From assembly GCA_018716295.1 (NCBI GenBank), contig DVKC01000006.1, forward strand, positions 62,001 to 126,000: a stretch of 64,000 bases of DNA. Direction: 5' to 3'. Every line of letters starts with the position of its first letter. The first letter of the stretch is position 1. Source of the stretch: Candidatus Avimuribaculum pullicola (lineage in GTDB: Bacteria > Bacteroidota > Bacteroidia > Bacteroidales > Muribaculaceae). This document shows, one piece after another, positions 42,794 to 52,250 of the stretch. The position numbers were made by a program, and so were the translations under genes. The notes beneath the pieces were generated by a model. The model was not told the DNA's origin and made no database searches. It saw nothing but the letters and a program-made list of their open reading frames with translations.

Positions 42794-44043
42794 TAGTACA
42801 CATCGATTGCAATTCGTTCTATGCCTCGGTCGAGATTGTATCGCACCCCGAGCTTGCAGGCCGCCCGGTAGTCGTAGCCAACAACAACGAAGCTGGCGGA
42901 GGCATAATCCTTGCCCTCACAAAAGAGGCAAAGAAACTTGGACTGCGCCGTGGCGACCCTGTATTCAAAGTGCGGAAAACGCTTGAAACCAACAATGTAG
43001 CCATGTTTGACGCCGACTTGCGCAAATACCGCGACATGTCGCGGCGCATAATGAAGACCGTCATAGAACAAGAAATAATTATAAATTTCCTGCAATACAG
43101 CGTCGATGAATTTTTCGGCGAAATTCCAGTTGACGACCCACCAACGGTGCGGCAATGCCTGGAGCAAGTAGTAGCGGTGATAAATGACAATTGCGGTATC
43201 CCAGTGAGTTGCGGCTGTTCATGCACCTACACGCTTGCCAAGACGGCCACATGGTTTGCTAAGCACTACGAAGCCTATAACGGAATTTGCATAATCACCC
43301 CCGAAGTGCGTGAAAAAGCATTGAAAAAAATACCTATCGAGGGCATCTGGGGAATAGGGCGGCGCAGCGCACCACGGCTCAAGCAGTATGGCATAATCAC
43401 AGCTTATGATTTTGCTTCGCTCGGCGAGTCGGTTGTAAACATGTTGATGACCACGACAGGAGTGCGCACTTGGCGCGAATTGCATGGAATCCCGGCAATC
43501 GACATGACAGCACCCGAACACCAGCAATCAATCATGCACAGCCGCACTTTCCCATTCATGGTGACTGAACTGGAAAAGTTGCATGAATTGCTTAGCAACT
43601 ATGCAGCCGATGTGGCAGCAAACTTGCGAAGCGACAATTGCTTGTGCCGTACCATTACAGTATTTGTATGCACCAACCCACACCGCACCGACTTGCCACA
43701 GTATTCCAATTCCGACACAGCCCGACTTGCAGCAGCAACTTCCAACACGCAGGAAATAGTGCGTGTGGCATTGCATCTGCTTGATGGCATCTATGCAAAA
43801 GGCTATAAATACAAGCGCATGGGAATCGTGCTTGGGGGAATAGTGGAAGATGCAGGATGGCAACTCGACCTGTTCGACAAAGTCAACACATCGGAAAACA
43901 GGCGATTGATGGAAGCCACCGACCGCCTCAACGCCAAATACGGACGAGGCACTGTGCGCCTATCAGTCCAAGGCTCACCCTCCAGGAAACCACCGACACC
44001 CAGCACCGACACCGACAGCCAGCCCACCCCCACAAAGTCATAA
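42790..44043 (+). CDS. Y-family DNA polymerase (UmuC/DinB type)
   Basis: 417 residues. HIDCNSFYASVE (metal-binding Asp and the steric-gate region) is followed by FKVRKTLETNNVAMFDADLRKYRDMS. YSVDEFFGEIP (about 97-107) has the catalytic SxDE box. The thumb has IEGIWGIGRRSAPRLKQYGI, the two HhH-like turns. The little-finger domain and a Ser/Pro/Thr-rich tail follow. The order resembles UmuC more than DinB. It performs translesion synthesis in the cytoplasm. No umuD-like gene is beside it. Its stop abuts the stop of the convergent ATPase gene with no spacer. Confidence 0.9.
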   Translation: MIVHIDCNSFYASVEIVSHPELAGRPVVVANNNEAGGGIILALTKEAKKLGLRRGDPVFKVRKTLETNNVAMFDADLRKYRDMSRRIMKTVIEQEIIINFLQYSVDEFFGEIPVDDPPTVRQCLEQVVAVINDNCGIPVSCGCSCTYTLAKTATWFAKHYEAYNGICIITPEVREKALKKIPIEGIWGIGRRSAPRLKQYGIITAYDFASLGESVVNMLMTTTGVRTWRELHGIPAIDMTAPEHQQSIMHSRTFPFMVTELEKLHELLSNYAADVAANLRSDNCLCRTITVFVCTNPHRTDLPQYSNSDTARLAAATSNTQEIVRVALHLLDGIYAKGYKYKRMGIVLGGIVEDAGWQLDLFDKVNTSENRRLMEATDRLNAKYGRGTVRLSVQGSPSRKPPTPSTDTDSQPTPTKS

Positions 44044-45384
44044 AAACATAGTCATATACACAGGAATGTAATCGACACCATTCTCTCGCTTATAATCTTT
44101 TGTGTAAATCAAGTATTTATTTATGATGCGGTCTGAAAATTTGATGCAAAACTCATCTAATGATTTATGAGATTTATACCCCGAGGATTTTACTTCAATC
44201 GGGGATATTTTATGCTTGTCGGATATAACAAAATCAATTTCGTAATACTTCTTTCCATCGGCATAAGGAATTGTATGGTAGAATAAATTTTTACCTGACG
44301 CTTTCAACATCTGGGCAATAACATTTTCATATACATATCCAAGATTTGTGCTAAGTTTGTCATTAAGTAGTTTATCATAAATGACATTTTCAGTAATATC
44401 ACTATCTTTGAATGCCAACGAAACAAACAACCCTGTATCTGACGCATACATCTTGAAATATTCCTCATTTTTTGTAAGAGCCAATCCCACATTTGGGTCA
44501 TCGGAATGAAATGCAACATTAACAGTCATAGAATCCTCCATTTTTTTAACGATATTAATCACTCGTTCTATTTTTTCGTTTTGAATAGCGTTTCCTACTT
44601 GATAACGCAAACTGTTTTTACTAAGTTGAGCAGGAATAGCATCATACATAGCCATTGCTCTTCCCGTATCATCAATCTTTTCAAAATCTTCTTCATATAG
44701 AGCTATTATATCACGCTTTACCAAATCGACAGACGAAAAATTATTGGTTCTAATATATGTGGCAACAGCTTGTGGCATTCCTCCTACAAGCATATATAAA
44801 CGAAAATCGCGCATAAGTTTACGATGAACCGCATCGCCTAACGGCATTTTCTTTTCAAAAGCCGCACGTAACAAAGCAATTGTAGTTGTATCTCCAAGAG
44901 CCCACCTAAATTCCTCATAATCCATTGGATACATATCCACTTTAGTTTCTTCACTTGGAATTATTATATTACGGCTTTTTGATCTGACAGATATTAATGA
45001 GCCAGTTTCTATATAATCATATCGGCGATCTTTCACCAAGTGTTTTATAGCCTGTCGGGCAAGTGGTTGCAACTGCACTTCATCAAATATAATTACAGAG
45101 TTTCTCTCATATAATTGTACCTGATAAATAAATTGCAATCTAATAAACAGATAATTCAAGTCTGAAATATCACTAAACAAATCACTTACCTCTTTTGATA
45201 CTTTTGAAAAATCTATTAAAATATATGATTTATATTCATGTCGGGCAAATTCTTCAGCTATTGTGGATTTTCCCACACGTCTTGCACCTTGAATCAATAA
45301 TGCGGTTTCTCCATTACGCTCAGATTTCCATTTGAGCATCGTATCATAAATTTTTCTTTTAAAATAAATCACACCGTCTTCCAT
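44038..45384 (-). CDS. AAA ATPase with DUF4143/PDDEXK-like C-terminus (copy at 44 kb)
   Basis: 448 residues from MEDGVIYFKRKIYDTMLKWK. Walker A is GARRVGKST (about 33-41), and Walker B is NSVIIFDEVQLQP. A middle winged-helix region is followed by a C-terminal domain with YEIDFVISDKHKISPIEVKSSG, the Asp and Glu-x-Lys of a PD-(D/E)XK fold. Codon use is markedly more AT-rich than in the neighbours, a sign of transfer. The frame stays open 49 codons further upstream through a tandem repeat, so a longer start cannot be excluded. It converges on the polymerase gene with adjoining stops. Cellular role not established. Confidence 0.87.
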   Translation of the reverse strand: MEDGVIYFKRKIYDTMLKWKSERNGETALLIQGARRVGKSTIAEEFARHEYKSYILIDFSKVSKEVSDLFSDISDLNYLFIRLQFIYQVQLYERNSVIIFDEVQLQPLARQAIKHLVKDRRYDYIETGSLISVRSKSRNIIIPSEETKVDMYPMDYEEFRWALGDTTTIALLRAAFEKKMPLGDAVHRKLMRDFRLYMLVGGMPQAVATYIRTNNFSSVDLVKRDIIALYEEDFEKIDDTGRAMAMYDAIPAQLSKNSLRYQVGNAIQNEKIERVINIVKKMEDSMTVNVAFHSDDPNVGLALTKNEEYFKMYASDTGLFVSLAFKDSDITENVIYDKLLNDKLSTNLGYVYENVIAQMLKASGKNLFYHTIPYADGKKYYEIDFVISDKHKISPIEVKSSGYKSHKSLDEFCIKFSDRIINKYLIYTKDYKRENGVDYIPVYMTMFL

Positions 45385-45426
45385 TATCAATAATTTTAAT
45401 GGCGAATATACCTTAAAAACATAGTA

Positions 45427-45505
45427 CCACCAAATTTTTTTCGCCGTTTTGCCGGTTTCCACCAAATTTTTTTGACCGTTTTGCCGGTTTCCACCAAATG
45501 TTTGG
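45427..45505. repeat. 32-bp tandem repeat upstream of the 44-kb ATPase
   Basis: Two full units and a partial third, starting at 45427, 45459 and 45491, each opening CCACCAAAT and containing CGTTTTGCCGGTTT. They differ at two positions. They end 42 nt before the ATPase start and could hold repeated regulator sites. Confidence 0.8.
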
Positions 45506-45558
45506 CCCAGACACATTATTTCGGGCTGCAAAACCGAGGGGGCTAAATGTTACCAAGA

Positions 45559-46866
45559 TTATCTCCAACTATTGATAGCAGGATATAGGCGGCAGTAATA
45601 AATTACCGTCTGACTCAAACCTCGCATGGCCAAGTAAGCGACAAAGGCAAGCCACAACCTGTCGTTGCCCCACGCCTCGGGCGTAGCATAATAAAGCGAG
45701 AAAAACACCAAGCAAGAAAGCAAAATTGTGAGCAGCATTTGGCGTGTGGCTGTAAGGCCTATGTAAACGCCATCCCACACAAATCCAGCCATGCCAGCCA
45801 ATGGTATGGCCACGCACCACCAGTGGTAGTGCAACGCTTCGGCTATCACAGCCTTGTCGTCGGTAATAAAACCAAAAATATATTCAGCCCCCAACATGTA
45901 TATTATTGTAAATGCCACTGCCACACCTATGCCCCAGCCAAAAATGTGACTTACGCAACTGCGAAGCATCAACTTGTCGTGTGCGCCAACATAACGCCCC
46001 ACCAATGCTTCGCCCGAGAAAGCAAAGCCATCCATAAAATATGAAAACAATGTGAACAATTGCATTATCAACGCATTAACGGCAAGTGTAATATCGCCAC
46101 TACGAGCTCCGACAGATACAAAAAACAAGTTGACAACCATCAAGCAAACGCTGCGCAAGAATATATCGGCATTGACACTGAAGAAACGACGTATCTCACT
46201 TGCGACAAACAACTTGCCCCAACTAATGCCGAATAACAAACGGCTATGACGACGATATATGACCGCTGCCCCATAAACAAGCCCGGCATACTCGGCCACC
46301 ACTGTTCCAACAGGAATGCCAACAAAGCCCATATCAAACAAATAGACAGCTGCAAGACTGGTAATTATATTGACAATATTTATGCCGATAGCCATAAACA
46401 TTGGCGTGCGGGAATCCTGCATGCCCAGAAACCAGCCTTTTATAGCCATGTCGATCAATATGGCCGGCGCTCCCCACACACATATATAGAAATACGTGCG
46501 GGCAATTTCGGTGACTTGCGGCGATGGCCCCACCACATGCAACAACAACCATTGCAACGGCACTTGCAGCACAAGTATAGTAGCAGCCACGGCGGCAGCA
46601 AGCATAACTGCCCGCAACAGCACCATTGCTGCCATGCGGCTATCACCGCCACCATAGGCTTGGGCAGTCATTCCAGCAGTCCCCATGCGCAGGAAGCCGA
46701 AATTCCAATAGATGAGGTTAAACATCATAGCCCCGACCGCAATTGCCCCTATATACTCGGTGCGTCCAAGGTGACCGGCAATAGTGATATCAATCAGGCC
46801 AAGCAATGGCACCGTTACATTGGTGATGATTGACGGGAGAGCAATAGCAAGTATGCGCTTATTCAT
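45559..46866 (-). CDS. MATE-family efflux transporter (DinF-like)
   Basis: 435 residues with 12 predicted membrane segments in two homologous halves. NKRILAIALPSIITNVTVPLLGLIDIT at the start and GRTEYIGAIAVGAMMFNLIYWNFGFLRMG are typical of the DinF subgroup. SGEALVGRYVGA is the second-half equivalent. MATE proteins export cationic compounds using H+ or Na+ gradients across the inner membrane; no drug can be named. Its start codon overlaps the stop of the LytTR membrane regulator gene upstream (4 nt), so the two are expressed together. Confidence 0.93.
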   Translation of the reverse strand: MNKRILAIALPSIITNVTVPLLGLIDITIAGHLGRTEYIGAIAVGAMMFNLIYWNFGFLRMGTAGMTAQAYGGGDSRMAAMVLLRAVMLAAAVAATILVLQVPLQWLLLHVVGPSPQVTEIARTYFYICVWGAPAILIDMAIKGWFLGMQDSRTPMFMAIGINIVNIITSLAAVYLFDMGFVGIPVGTVVAEYAGLVYGAAVIYRRHSRLLFGISWGKLFVASEIRRFFSVNADIFLRSVCLMVVNLFFVSVGARSGDITLAVNALIMQLFTLFSYFMDGFAFSGEALVGRYVGAHDKLMLRSCVSHIFGWGIGVAVAFTIIYMLGAEYIFGFITDDKAVIAEALHYHWWCVAIPLAGMAGFVWDGVYIGLTATRQMLLTILLSCLVFFSLYYATPEAWGNDRLWLAFVAYLAMRGLSQTVIYYCRLYPAINSWR

Positions 46867-47789
46867 AACGGTACATGGTTTTCATCGGCCAACAGGCGGT
46901 ATAAATCACCGCTATAACGTTCGGCCACAGGTATCACATGTTTCGTCCCCCGCAGACGCAGCACACAATGACCGTCATCGTCACGTTTGGCACACACAAT
47001 GCGATCGATGTTTACCACGTAATCCTTATGGCATTGGGCAACTTGTTTATAACGTTCAAATGCGTGCATCAATTCAGGAATAGTCCCATCGAATGCCATG
47101 CGGCACGTCTTGTTGCCGACACAATAAGATATCGACATACGCCCGCTATCAATGCGATGTGCATATACCATGTCGCACACAGCGAGTTCTGGGGAGTGCT
47201 CGCTATTATCGCTCAAACGTACAAACTGATCCATAAATATTTCCCGCGAGTTACTTTTCCTTTTCAGGTTGCGGCACGATATACTTTGATTTGCACTTGC
47301 ACACCAATTGTCTATTTCGGCCAATCGACGGCGTTTCCCGCTGCTACGTTCAAAAGATGCAGTAATTGCTGCCACCACACAAGCAAGCACCAGGGCGATT
47401 ATCCACATTTGCACTATACCACCATCATCTACATTACCAACGACGATAGTATTGCCTGGTGTCAAACTGTCGATATAAGCAAATGACAACCCTGTGACCA
47501 CAATTGCAAGAATAAAATTGAATGAACCCTGCCACGCCAAAACGCGCTGCGTAGAAAATCCCACTACAATGTAACTCACTATATCAGCTGCAACATGCGA
47601 CACCATAGCTGCCACTGCATAGGACAATACTGTAACGACATTAATGCGAATGTCGGCCATTGGCATGTCTGACATCCTAACAATCAACAATATAACTATT
47701 ATCGACAAAGCCGAAATCGCCGAATAACCAAGTCGTGGCATAAACTCGGACAACAATGTATCACACCGTTTTTTTAATACGCTTGTCAT
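46863..47789 (-). CDS. Membrane-anchored LytTR-domain transcription regulator
   Basis: 308 residues. Four membrane segments lie within about 20-145 (YSAISALSIIVILLIVRM; VVTVLSYAVAAMVSHV; FNFILAIVVTGLSFAYI; MWIIALVLACVVAAITA). A basic linker precedes a C-terminal LytTR DNA-binding domain (about 205-305), including FERYKQVAQCHKDYVVNIDRI and KHVIPVAERYSGDL. This is a one-component design: an integral membrane part tied directly to a DNA-binding domain, as in other Bacteroidales LytTR membrane regulators. It overlaps the MATE gene and probably controls it (inference). A TACTTTTG (-7 type) lies upstream. Confidence 0.88.
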   Translation of the reverse strand: MTSVLKKRCDTLLSEFMPRLGYSAISALSIIVILLIVRMSDMPMADIRINVVTVLSYAVAAMVSHVAADIVSYIVVGFSTQRVLAWQGSFNFILAIVVTGLSFAYIDSLTPGNTIVVGNVDDGGIVQMWIIALVLACVVAAITASFERSSGKRRRLAEIDNWCASANQSISCRNLKRKSNSREIFMDQFVRLSDNSEHSPELAVCDMVYAHRIDSGRMSISYCVGNKTCRMAFDGTIPELMHAFERYKQVAQCHKDYVVNIDRIVCAKRDDDGHCVLRLRGTKHVIPVAERYSGDLYRLLADENHVPL

Positions 47790-47808
47790 ATATCTGCAAA
47801 ATTTGACG

Positions 47809-47816
47809 CAAAAGTA
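47809..47816 (-). promoter_or_regulatory. Putative -7 element of the LytTR-MATE operon
   Basis: Minus-strand TACTTTTG fits TAnnTTTG, 19 nt before the start codon. Confidence 0.5.
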
Positions 47817-47986
47817 AGAAACTACTACGACTTAACCCAACCGCCACAGCATATTTCACTTTAAAACACCCTTGTCTAATGATAATTTTATAGTAAAAAA
47901 GTACTTTAGAATAGCCATTTTTACCGAATAACGCACCGCTGTGCATTTAGAAATTCAATGTTATGGGCACTCAGGATTTTAATGAT

Positions 47987-47994
47987 TAAATTTG
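47987..47994 (+). promoter_or_regulatory. Putative -7 element of the sulfatase gene
   Basis: TAAATTTG fits TAnnTTTG, 18 nt before the ATG, so the leader would be very short. Confidence 0.5.
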
Positions 47995-48012
47995 CGCAGA
48001 TTTTTCATCAAC

Positions 48013-49956
48013 ATGGCAAAGATTTTCAAATACAACATATCGGCAGCGGCATTCAACATATTGCTGGCCTACGTGGCATTCATGCTGTGCCGCGTGATAT
48101 TCTTCCTTGTCAATTACACCACTTTCGCCCCTTATATGTCGTGGCCGCTTGCCTGGCAGATGCTGCAAGGCGGAATGGTGTTCGACACGTCGGCGTTGCT
48201 ATACCTCAACTCGCTATACCTTGTGATGGTGCTATTTCCTTTGCACCTGAAAGAAAACAACCTGTGGAACACCGCAGCCAAGTGGTGCTATATTATACCT
48301 AATGCCGCAGGAGTTGCTTCCAACCTTGTCGATGCGGTCTATTTCCAATACACAGGGCGCAGAACGACGATAACAGTGTTCAACGAATTTGGCAGTGAGA
48401 ACAACCTGATAGGAATTTTCGGCGTGGAACTGCTACGGCACTGGTATCTTGTGGTGGCATTCGTGGTGATAGTGGCATTGTTGTGGAAATTGTTTAAACG
48501 TCCGGCGACAAAACCCCATAACATTGCTGCATATTATGTGCTACAGATTGTGTCGATTGCAGCACTCACGCCATTATCTATCATAGGCATTCGCGGCAGC
48601 GCAACGGCTGGGACAAGACCCATCACCATAAGCAACGCCAACCAATATGTCAACCGTGCCATCGAAACATCGGTAGTGCTTAACACTCCGTTCAGCATCA
48701 TACGCACCATTGGCAAAGAAATATTTGTCACCCCCAACTACATGGACGACCAGGTGATGAGGCAGACTTACGATCCGCAACACACCTCGATTGCCGCCGA
48801 CACGGCCAACCAAGGCAAAAACATAGTGGTGCTTATCGTCGAAAGCCTCGGGAAAGAATATATAGGCTTCTTTAACCAAGGCGTGGAAGCAGGATATAAG
48901 GGATACACGCCTTTTGTCGATTCAATAGCATCACAGTCGCTTACATTTGTTTACAGTTATGCCAACGGTCGCAAAAGCATGGATGCAATGCCCTCGATAT
49001 TATCGGCGATACCCATGTTTGTAGAACCTTTTTTCCTAACCCCAGCATCGCTCAACGACATCGAGGGGTTGCCGTCATACCTGTCGCCACACGGCTACAA
49101 CTCGGCATTTTTCCACGGCGGACACAACATCAGCATGGGATTTTCGGCATTTGCCCACGCCATAGGATATGACCGATATTTCGGCCTTGATGAATATGAA
49201 CAAGACAAAAATTATGGCGGATATAGCGACTTTGACGGGAAATGGGCCATTTGGGACGAACCATTCTTGCAATTCACAGCCGACCGCATTGCCGAGATGA
49301 AACAACCATTCGTGGCTACCGTTTTCACAGCCACGTCGCACCACCCTTATAAAATACCTGCCGAATATGAAGACACTTTCAAGGTGGAAAACGGAATGGA
49401 GATATCGCGCTGCATCAGATATACCGACCACTCGTTGCGCCGCTTCTTTGAAAAAGCAAGCCATGAGCCATGGTATGACAACACTATATTTGTAATTGTT
49501 GCCGACCACACCAACGAAAGCCGATTGCCTCAATACACAACCGACTTGGGATTGTTTGCCATACCTATTATCTTTTTCACCCCCGATGGTAGTTTACAGC
49601 CTCAATTACGCAATGACGTGATAGCACAACAGACCGACATCACCCCGACACTGCTTGGCTACATAGGCTACAATGTGCAATATGTGGGTTTCGGCTGTGA
49701 CCTGCTACACGAGGACAGTGCCGACACATGGGCTGTAAATTACAACAATGGCATATACCAGTTCTTGCAAGGCGATTACATGATACAATTTGACGGTCAA
49801 CATGTCATAGCCGTATATGACTTTAAAACCGACCCAATGCTAACGCACAACATAGCCAACGATACCGATGTCGCACAAATGGAACAACGGCTCAAAGCCA
49901 TAATTCAGCAATACATGCAGCGAATGAACGGCAATGCCCTCGTCATAAGGGAGTGA
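48013..49956 (+). CDS. LTA synthase-family sulfatase (membrane phosphoglycerol/phosphoethanolamine transferase type)
   Basis: 647 residues from MAKIFKYNISAAAFNILLAY; the frame extends 7 codons upstream only to a TTG that overlaps the promoter. Five membrane segments fill the first ~195 residues. The soluble catalytic domain (about 265-600) has NIVVLIVESLGKEYIGFF with the metal ligand Glu; SYANGRKSMDAMPSILSA, where the usual Thr nucleophile position reads Ser; SAFFHGGHNISM; and FVIVADHTNES with the Asp-His metal ligands. Such proteins transfer phosphoglycerol or phosphoethanolamine to envelope glycans or lipids, or hydrolyse sulfate esters. It is convergent with a DUF4369 lipoprotein gene 2 nt away. 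Substrate unknown. Confidence 0.88.
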   Translation: MAKIFKYNISAAAFNILLAYVAFMLCRVIFFLVNYTTFAPYMSWPLAWQMLQGGMVFDTSALLYLNSLYLVMVLFPLHLKENNLWNTAAKWCYIIPNAAGVASNLVDAVYFQYTGRRTTITVFNEFGSENNLIGIFGVELLRHWYLVVAFVVIVALLWKLFKRPATKPHNIAAYYVLQIVSIAALTPLSIIGIRGSATAGTRPITISNANQYVNRAIETSVVLNTPFSIIRTIGKEIFVTPNYMDDQVMRQTYDPQHTSIAADTANQGKNIVVLIVESLGKEYIGFFNQGVEAGYKGYTPFVDSIASQSLTFVYSYANGRKSMDAMPSILSAIPMFVEPFFLTPASLNDIEGLPSYLSPHGYNSAFFHGGHNISMGFSAFAHAIGYDRYFGLDEYEQDKNYGGYSDFDGKWAIWDEPFLQFTADRIAEMKQPFVATVFTATSHHPYKIPAEYEDTFKVENGMEISRCIRYTDHSLRRFFEKASHEPWYDNTIFVIVADHTNESRLPQYTTDLGLFAIPIIFFTPDGSLQPQLRNDVIAQQTDITPTLLGYIGYNVQYVGFGCDLLHEDSADTWAVNYNNGIYQFLQGDYMIQFDGQHVIAVYDFKTDPMLTHNIANDTDVAQMEQRLKAIIQQYMQRMNGNALVIRE

Positions 49957-49958
49957 CA

Positions 49959-50984
49959 TTACTGCATCTGCTTGTCGGTCGCTTCAATGGCGTCAGACAA
50001 TGAAGAACCACGATACAATTGCTTGCCTACCGATGTGGTGAGGATAAAATAAGGTGTACCCTCGATGCTCATGTTCACCAAGTTGCGGCTGAGCGCACCA
50101 CCAGGAGCCCAATAATGCTTCCATCTGGTACTATCGCCTTCAAGGGTCTTTTTCCAACGTGTGGAATCGGGCGACATCATTATATCGACAATTTGCAACC
50201 GTCCTTTATCGCCTCCATGACGGGAATACAATTCTTTCAGGTCTTTTATCGCTTCACGACGTTGAGAATCTTTTTTGTCCCAAAAATACAGTAATGTAGC
50301 CTTGAAACGAGCCATCGTGATGGTCGTGATTGTGTCCTCGCTGTTATATAGCATCACCGATGGTATGTTTTTATCACTTTTTTCCTTGTCCAACTGTTGT
50401 GAAAGCGCAAAATAATTGTTGACCAAGCCAGCTGGACGTGCTTCCATACTGATACGCTTGAACAATGTATCAACATCGGTTGTTCCCGATATGTTGGCAT
50501 AGTCATTAAGAAGCAGCAATGTACTTGATATACGATCGGGATTGCTGTTGACATACTTCTCAATAGCTTGGTTAAGCTGTGTCCTGTCGGGCATCATGTA
50601 CAATGCCGCATTCTCTATCATGAAACGGTTCCATTCTTCAGTAGCGTCATTGCCTTCCACTGCTACGTGATAAGGATCGGCCATCGACCCGGCAATTTCT
50701 ATTTCATCACCATCTTTCACAGCAGCACGCGCGATGATATCTTTCCTGTTGTTGACAATATAAACCACAGTCCAATCCTGGTTCATGCCAGTCAACTCAA
50801 AATGCCCGTCGGCCATAGTCACCCATTCCGACTGCAACGTTTCATAATCAGTTACATACATTATGCGGATATTCTGTGTCCCGCCATCGGCAAATGTCCC
50901 GTCTATTGTGAAGAACTCATCTTTACAACTCACAACGAGCAACATCACCGCCAAAAAAGCTACTATGTTTATAAAATATTTCAT
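49959..50984 (-). CDS. DUF4369-type lipoprotein with degenerate thioredoxin fold
   Basis: 341 residues. Signal peptide ends at Cys20 (MLLVVSCKDE). The N-terminal ~100 residues (FFTIDGTFADGGTQNIRIMY... HFELTGMNQDWTVVYI) fit the DUF4369 beta domain, which usually precedes a thioredoxin-like domain. In the C-terminal half ATLLYFWDKKDSQRREAIKDL takes the place where active family members have FWASWCxxC; both Cys are absent. GTPYFILTTSVGKQLYRG is the cis-Pro segment. So it is likely a non-catalytic thioredoxin-fold lipoprotein of the envelope. A promoter lies in the 3' end of the upstream ATPase gene. Confidence 0.8.
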   Translation of the reverse strand: MKYFINIVAFLAVMLLVVSCKDEFFTIDGTFADGGTQNIRIMYVTDYETLQSEWVTMADGHFELTGMNQDWTVVYIVNNRKDIIARAAVKDGDEIEIAGSMADPYHVAVEGNDATEEWNRFMIENAALYMMPDRTQLNQAIEKYVNSNPDRISSTLLLLNDYANISGTTDVDTLFKRISMEARPAGLVNNYFALSQQLDKEKSDKNIPSVMLYNSEDTITTITMARFKATLLYFWDKKDSQRREAIKDLKELYSRHGGDKGRLQIVDIMMSPDSTRWKKTLEGDSTRWKHYWAPGGALSRNLVNMSIEGTPYFILTTSVGKQLYRGSSLSDAIEATDKQMQ

Positions 50985-50991
50985 AACGGTG

Positions 50992-51023
50992 CAAAATTAC
51001 AGTTTCTAATATAGCAAACCAAA
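50992..51023 (-). promoter_or_regulatory. Promoter of the DUF4369 lipoprotein gene, inside the ATPase 3' end
   Basis: On the minus strand TTTG (51020-51023), 20 nt, then TAATTTTG (50992-50999). The -7 element is only 7 nt before the start codon, so the mRNA would be leaderless or nearly so. Confidence 0.65.
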
Positions 51024-52217
51024 CATCCATAACGGAATGCGATTGTGATGACCTATCTCGATACCATCAACAGCAAGGTAACTTGCCGGGAGATCCTTTA
51101 TTTGTGTAAATGATTTGCCTTTGCCCCCCACTTCAAAGGTGTATTTCCCATCGACTTTAAAATCGCCTTCGACAGGATATAACAAAGAGTGCGACTGACT
51201 TAACTGATTGAAGAAAAAGGTTTCTCTTATAGTTCCAATATCGGGATTAGTTACTAACGCATACATAAGGTTGGTATTGTTGAGGTATATTTTATCGGGC
51301 CGAGCCAAGTGTTTCAATGTTTTCGTTTCCTTTGACAGCAACCCAAGCAGTCCGCCTTTCTCAAGCGCATTCAACATTTTCAGACCTTGGTTTCTGTCGG
51401 TTTCAAGTTCACGATATAGCTCAACCATATTTGGTGTTTGTGGGACACGGTTAGCAAGAACCATGAGCATTTTCCTCATTTTTTGTATGGTAGATTGCGA
51501 CACATCCTCTATTTTGGGATAATCTTGTTCAATGATGAGATTAGCCACCTCCTTCAACCTGCTGTGGTATCCACGTTTCACGTCTTTGTAGAATGGATAA
51601 TAACCCATCTCTAAATACTTTCCAAAAAGTGGTAACACCTTTTCATTTATGCCACCTAACCTGGCAACAACTTGTTCGGCTATTTGTTGGTGATTTTCAA
51701 GCAGATTATCGAGTGTGACGGTAGGCATTTCAAGAAGATTTTCAAACAAAAGATACTCCCTGAACGAAAGCCCCTGCATTTCATACATTATTTGCCTCCG
51801 TGAAAGATCCACCCGCGATTTCTCAATCTCAAGCATCGACGATCCAGTATATACTATATGCAAATTGGGATAATTATCATACAAATTTTTGATAAGTTGC
51901 TTCCAATGGCTGTAATAATGAACTTCATCAATGAAAATGTGAGTCAAGCCCTGCGCATAAAGCATATCAATTAATTCAACAACATTATTGTTAGCAAACC
52001 ACAAATCATCGAGTGATATATACAACAAATTATCCCTGTTTTTGAAATCCTTTTTTATATGCTGGAGTATTAGCGTGGTTTTACCACACCCGCGAGGCCC
52101 TTTAATAGCTATCAACCTGTCGTCCCAGTCTATCGAAGCATAGCTATACCGCATCAACTGTGTCTGGGTCGTTCCTACTCGTCTGTTTAAATTGTTATAT
52201 AATGGCTCTACGTTCAT
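51006..52217 (-). CDS. AAA ATPase with DUF4143 C-terminus (copy at 51 kb)
   Basis: 403 residues. Walker A GPRGCGKTT (about 40-48) and Walker B THIFIDEVHYYS (about 92-103), followed by GSSMLEIEKSRVDLSRR, the sensor and Arg region. A winged-helix domain follows. The C-terminal domain includes DKIYLNNTNLMYALV and FKVDGKYTFEVGGKGKSFTQI, the degenerate PD-(D/E)XK motif of DUF4143. Function is not established for this group. It is preceded by four 33-bp tandem repeats and by TACTTTTG and TATTTTTG octamers within 45 nt of the start. It is separate from the RecF operon that lies upstream on the same strand. Confidence 0.88.
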   Translation of the reverse strand: MNVEPLYNNLNRRVGTTQTQLMRYSYASIDWDDRLIAIKGPRGCGKTTLILQHIKKDFKNRDNLLYISLDDLWFANNNVVELIDMLYAQGLTHIFIDEVHYYSHWKQLIKNLYDNYPNLHIVYTGSSMLEIEKSRVDLSRRQIMYEMQGLSFREYLLFENLLEMPTVTLDNLLENHQQIAEQVVARLGGINEKVLPLFGKYLEMGYYPFYKDVKRGYHSRLKEVANLIIEQDYPKIEDVSQSTIQKMRKMLMVLANRVPQTPNMVELYRELETDRNQGLKMLNALEKGGLLGLLSKETKTLKHLARPDKIYLNNTNLMYALVTNPDIGTIRETFFFNQLSQSHSLLYPVEGDFKVDGKYTFEVGGKGKSFTQIKDLPASYLAVDGIEIGHHNRIPLWMFGLLY

Positions 52218-52250
52218 AAATTATCATTTTGTACAAAAGTACAAAAATAA

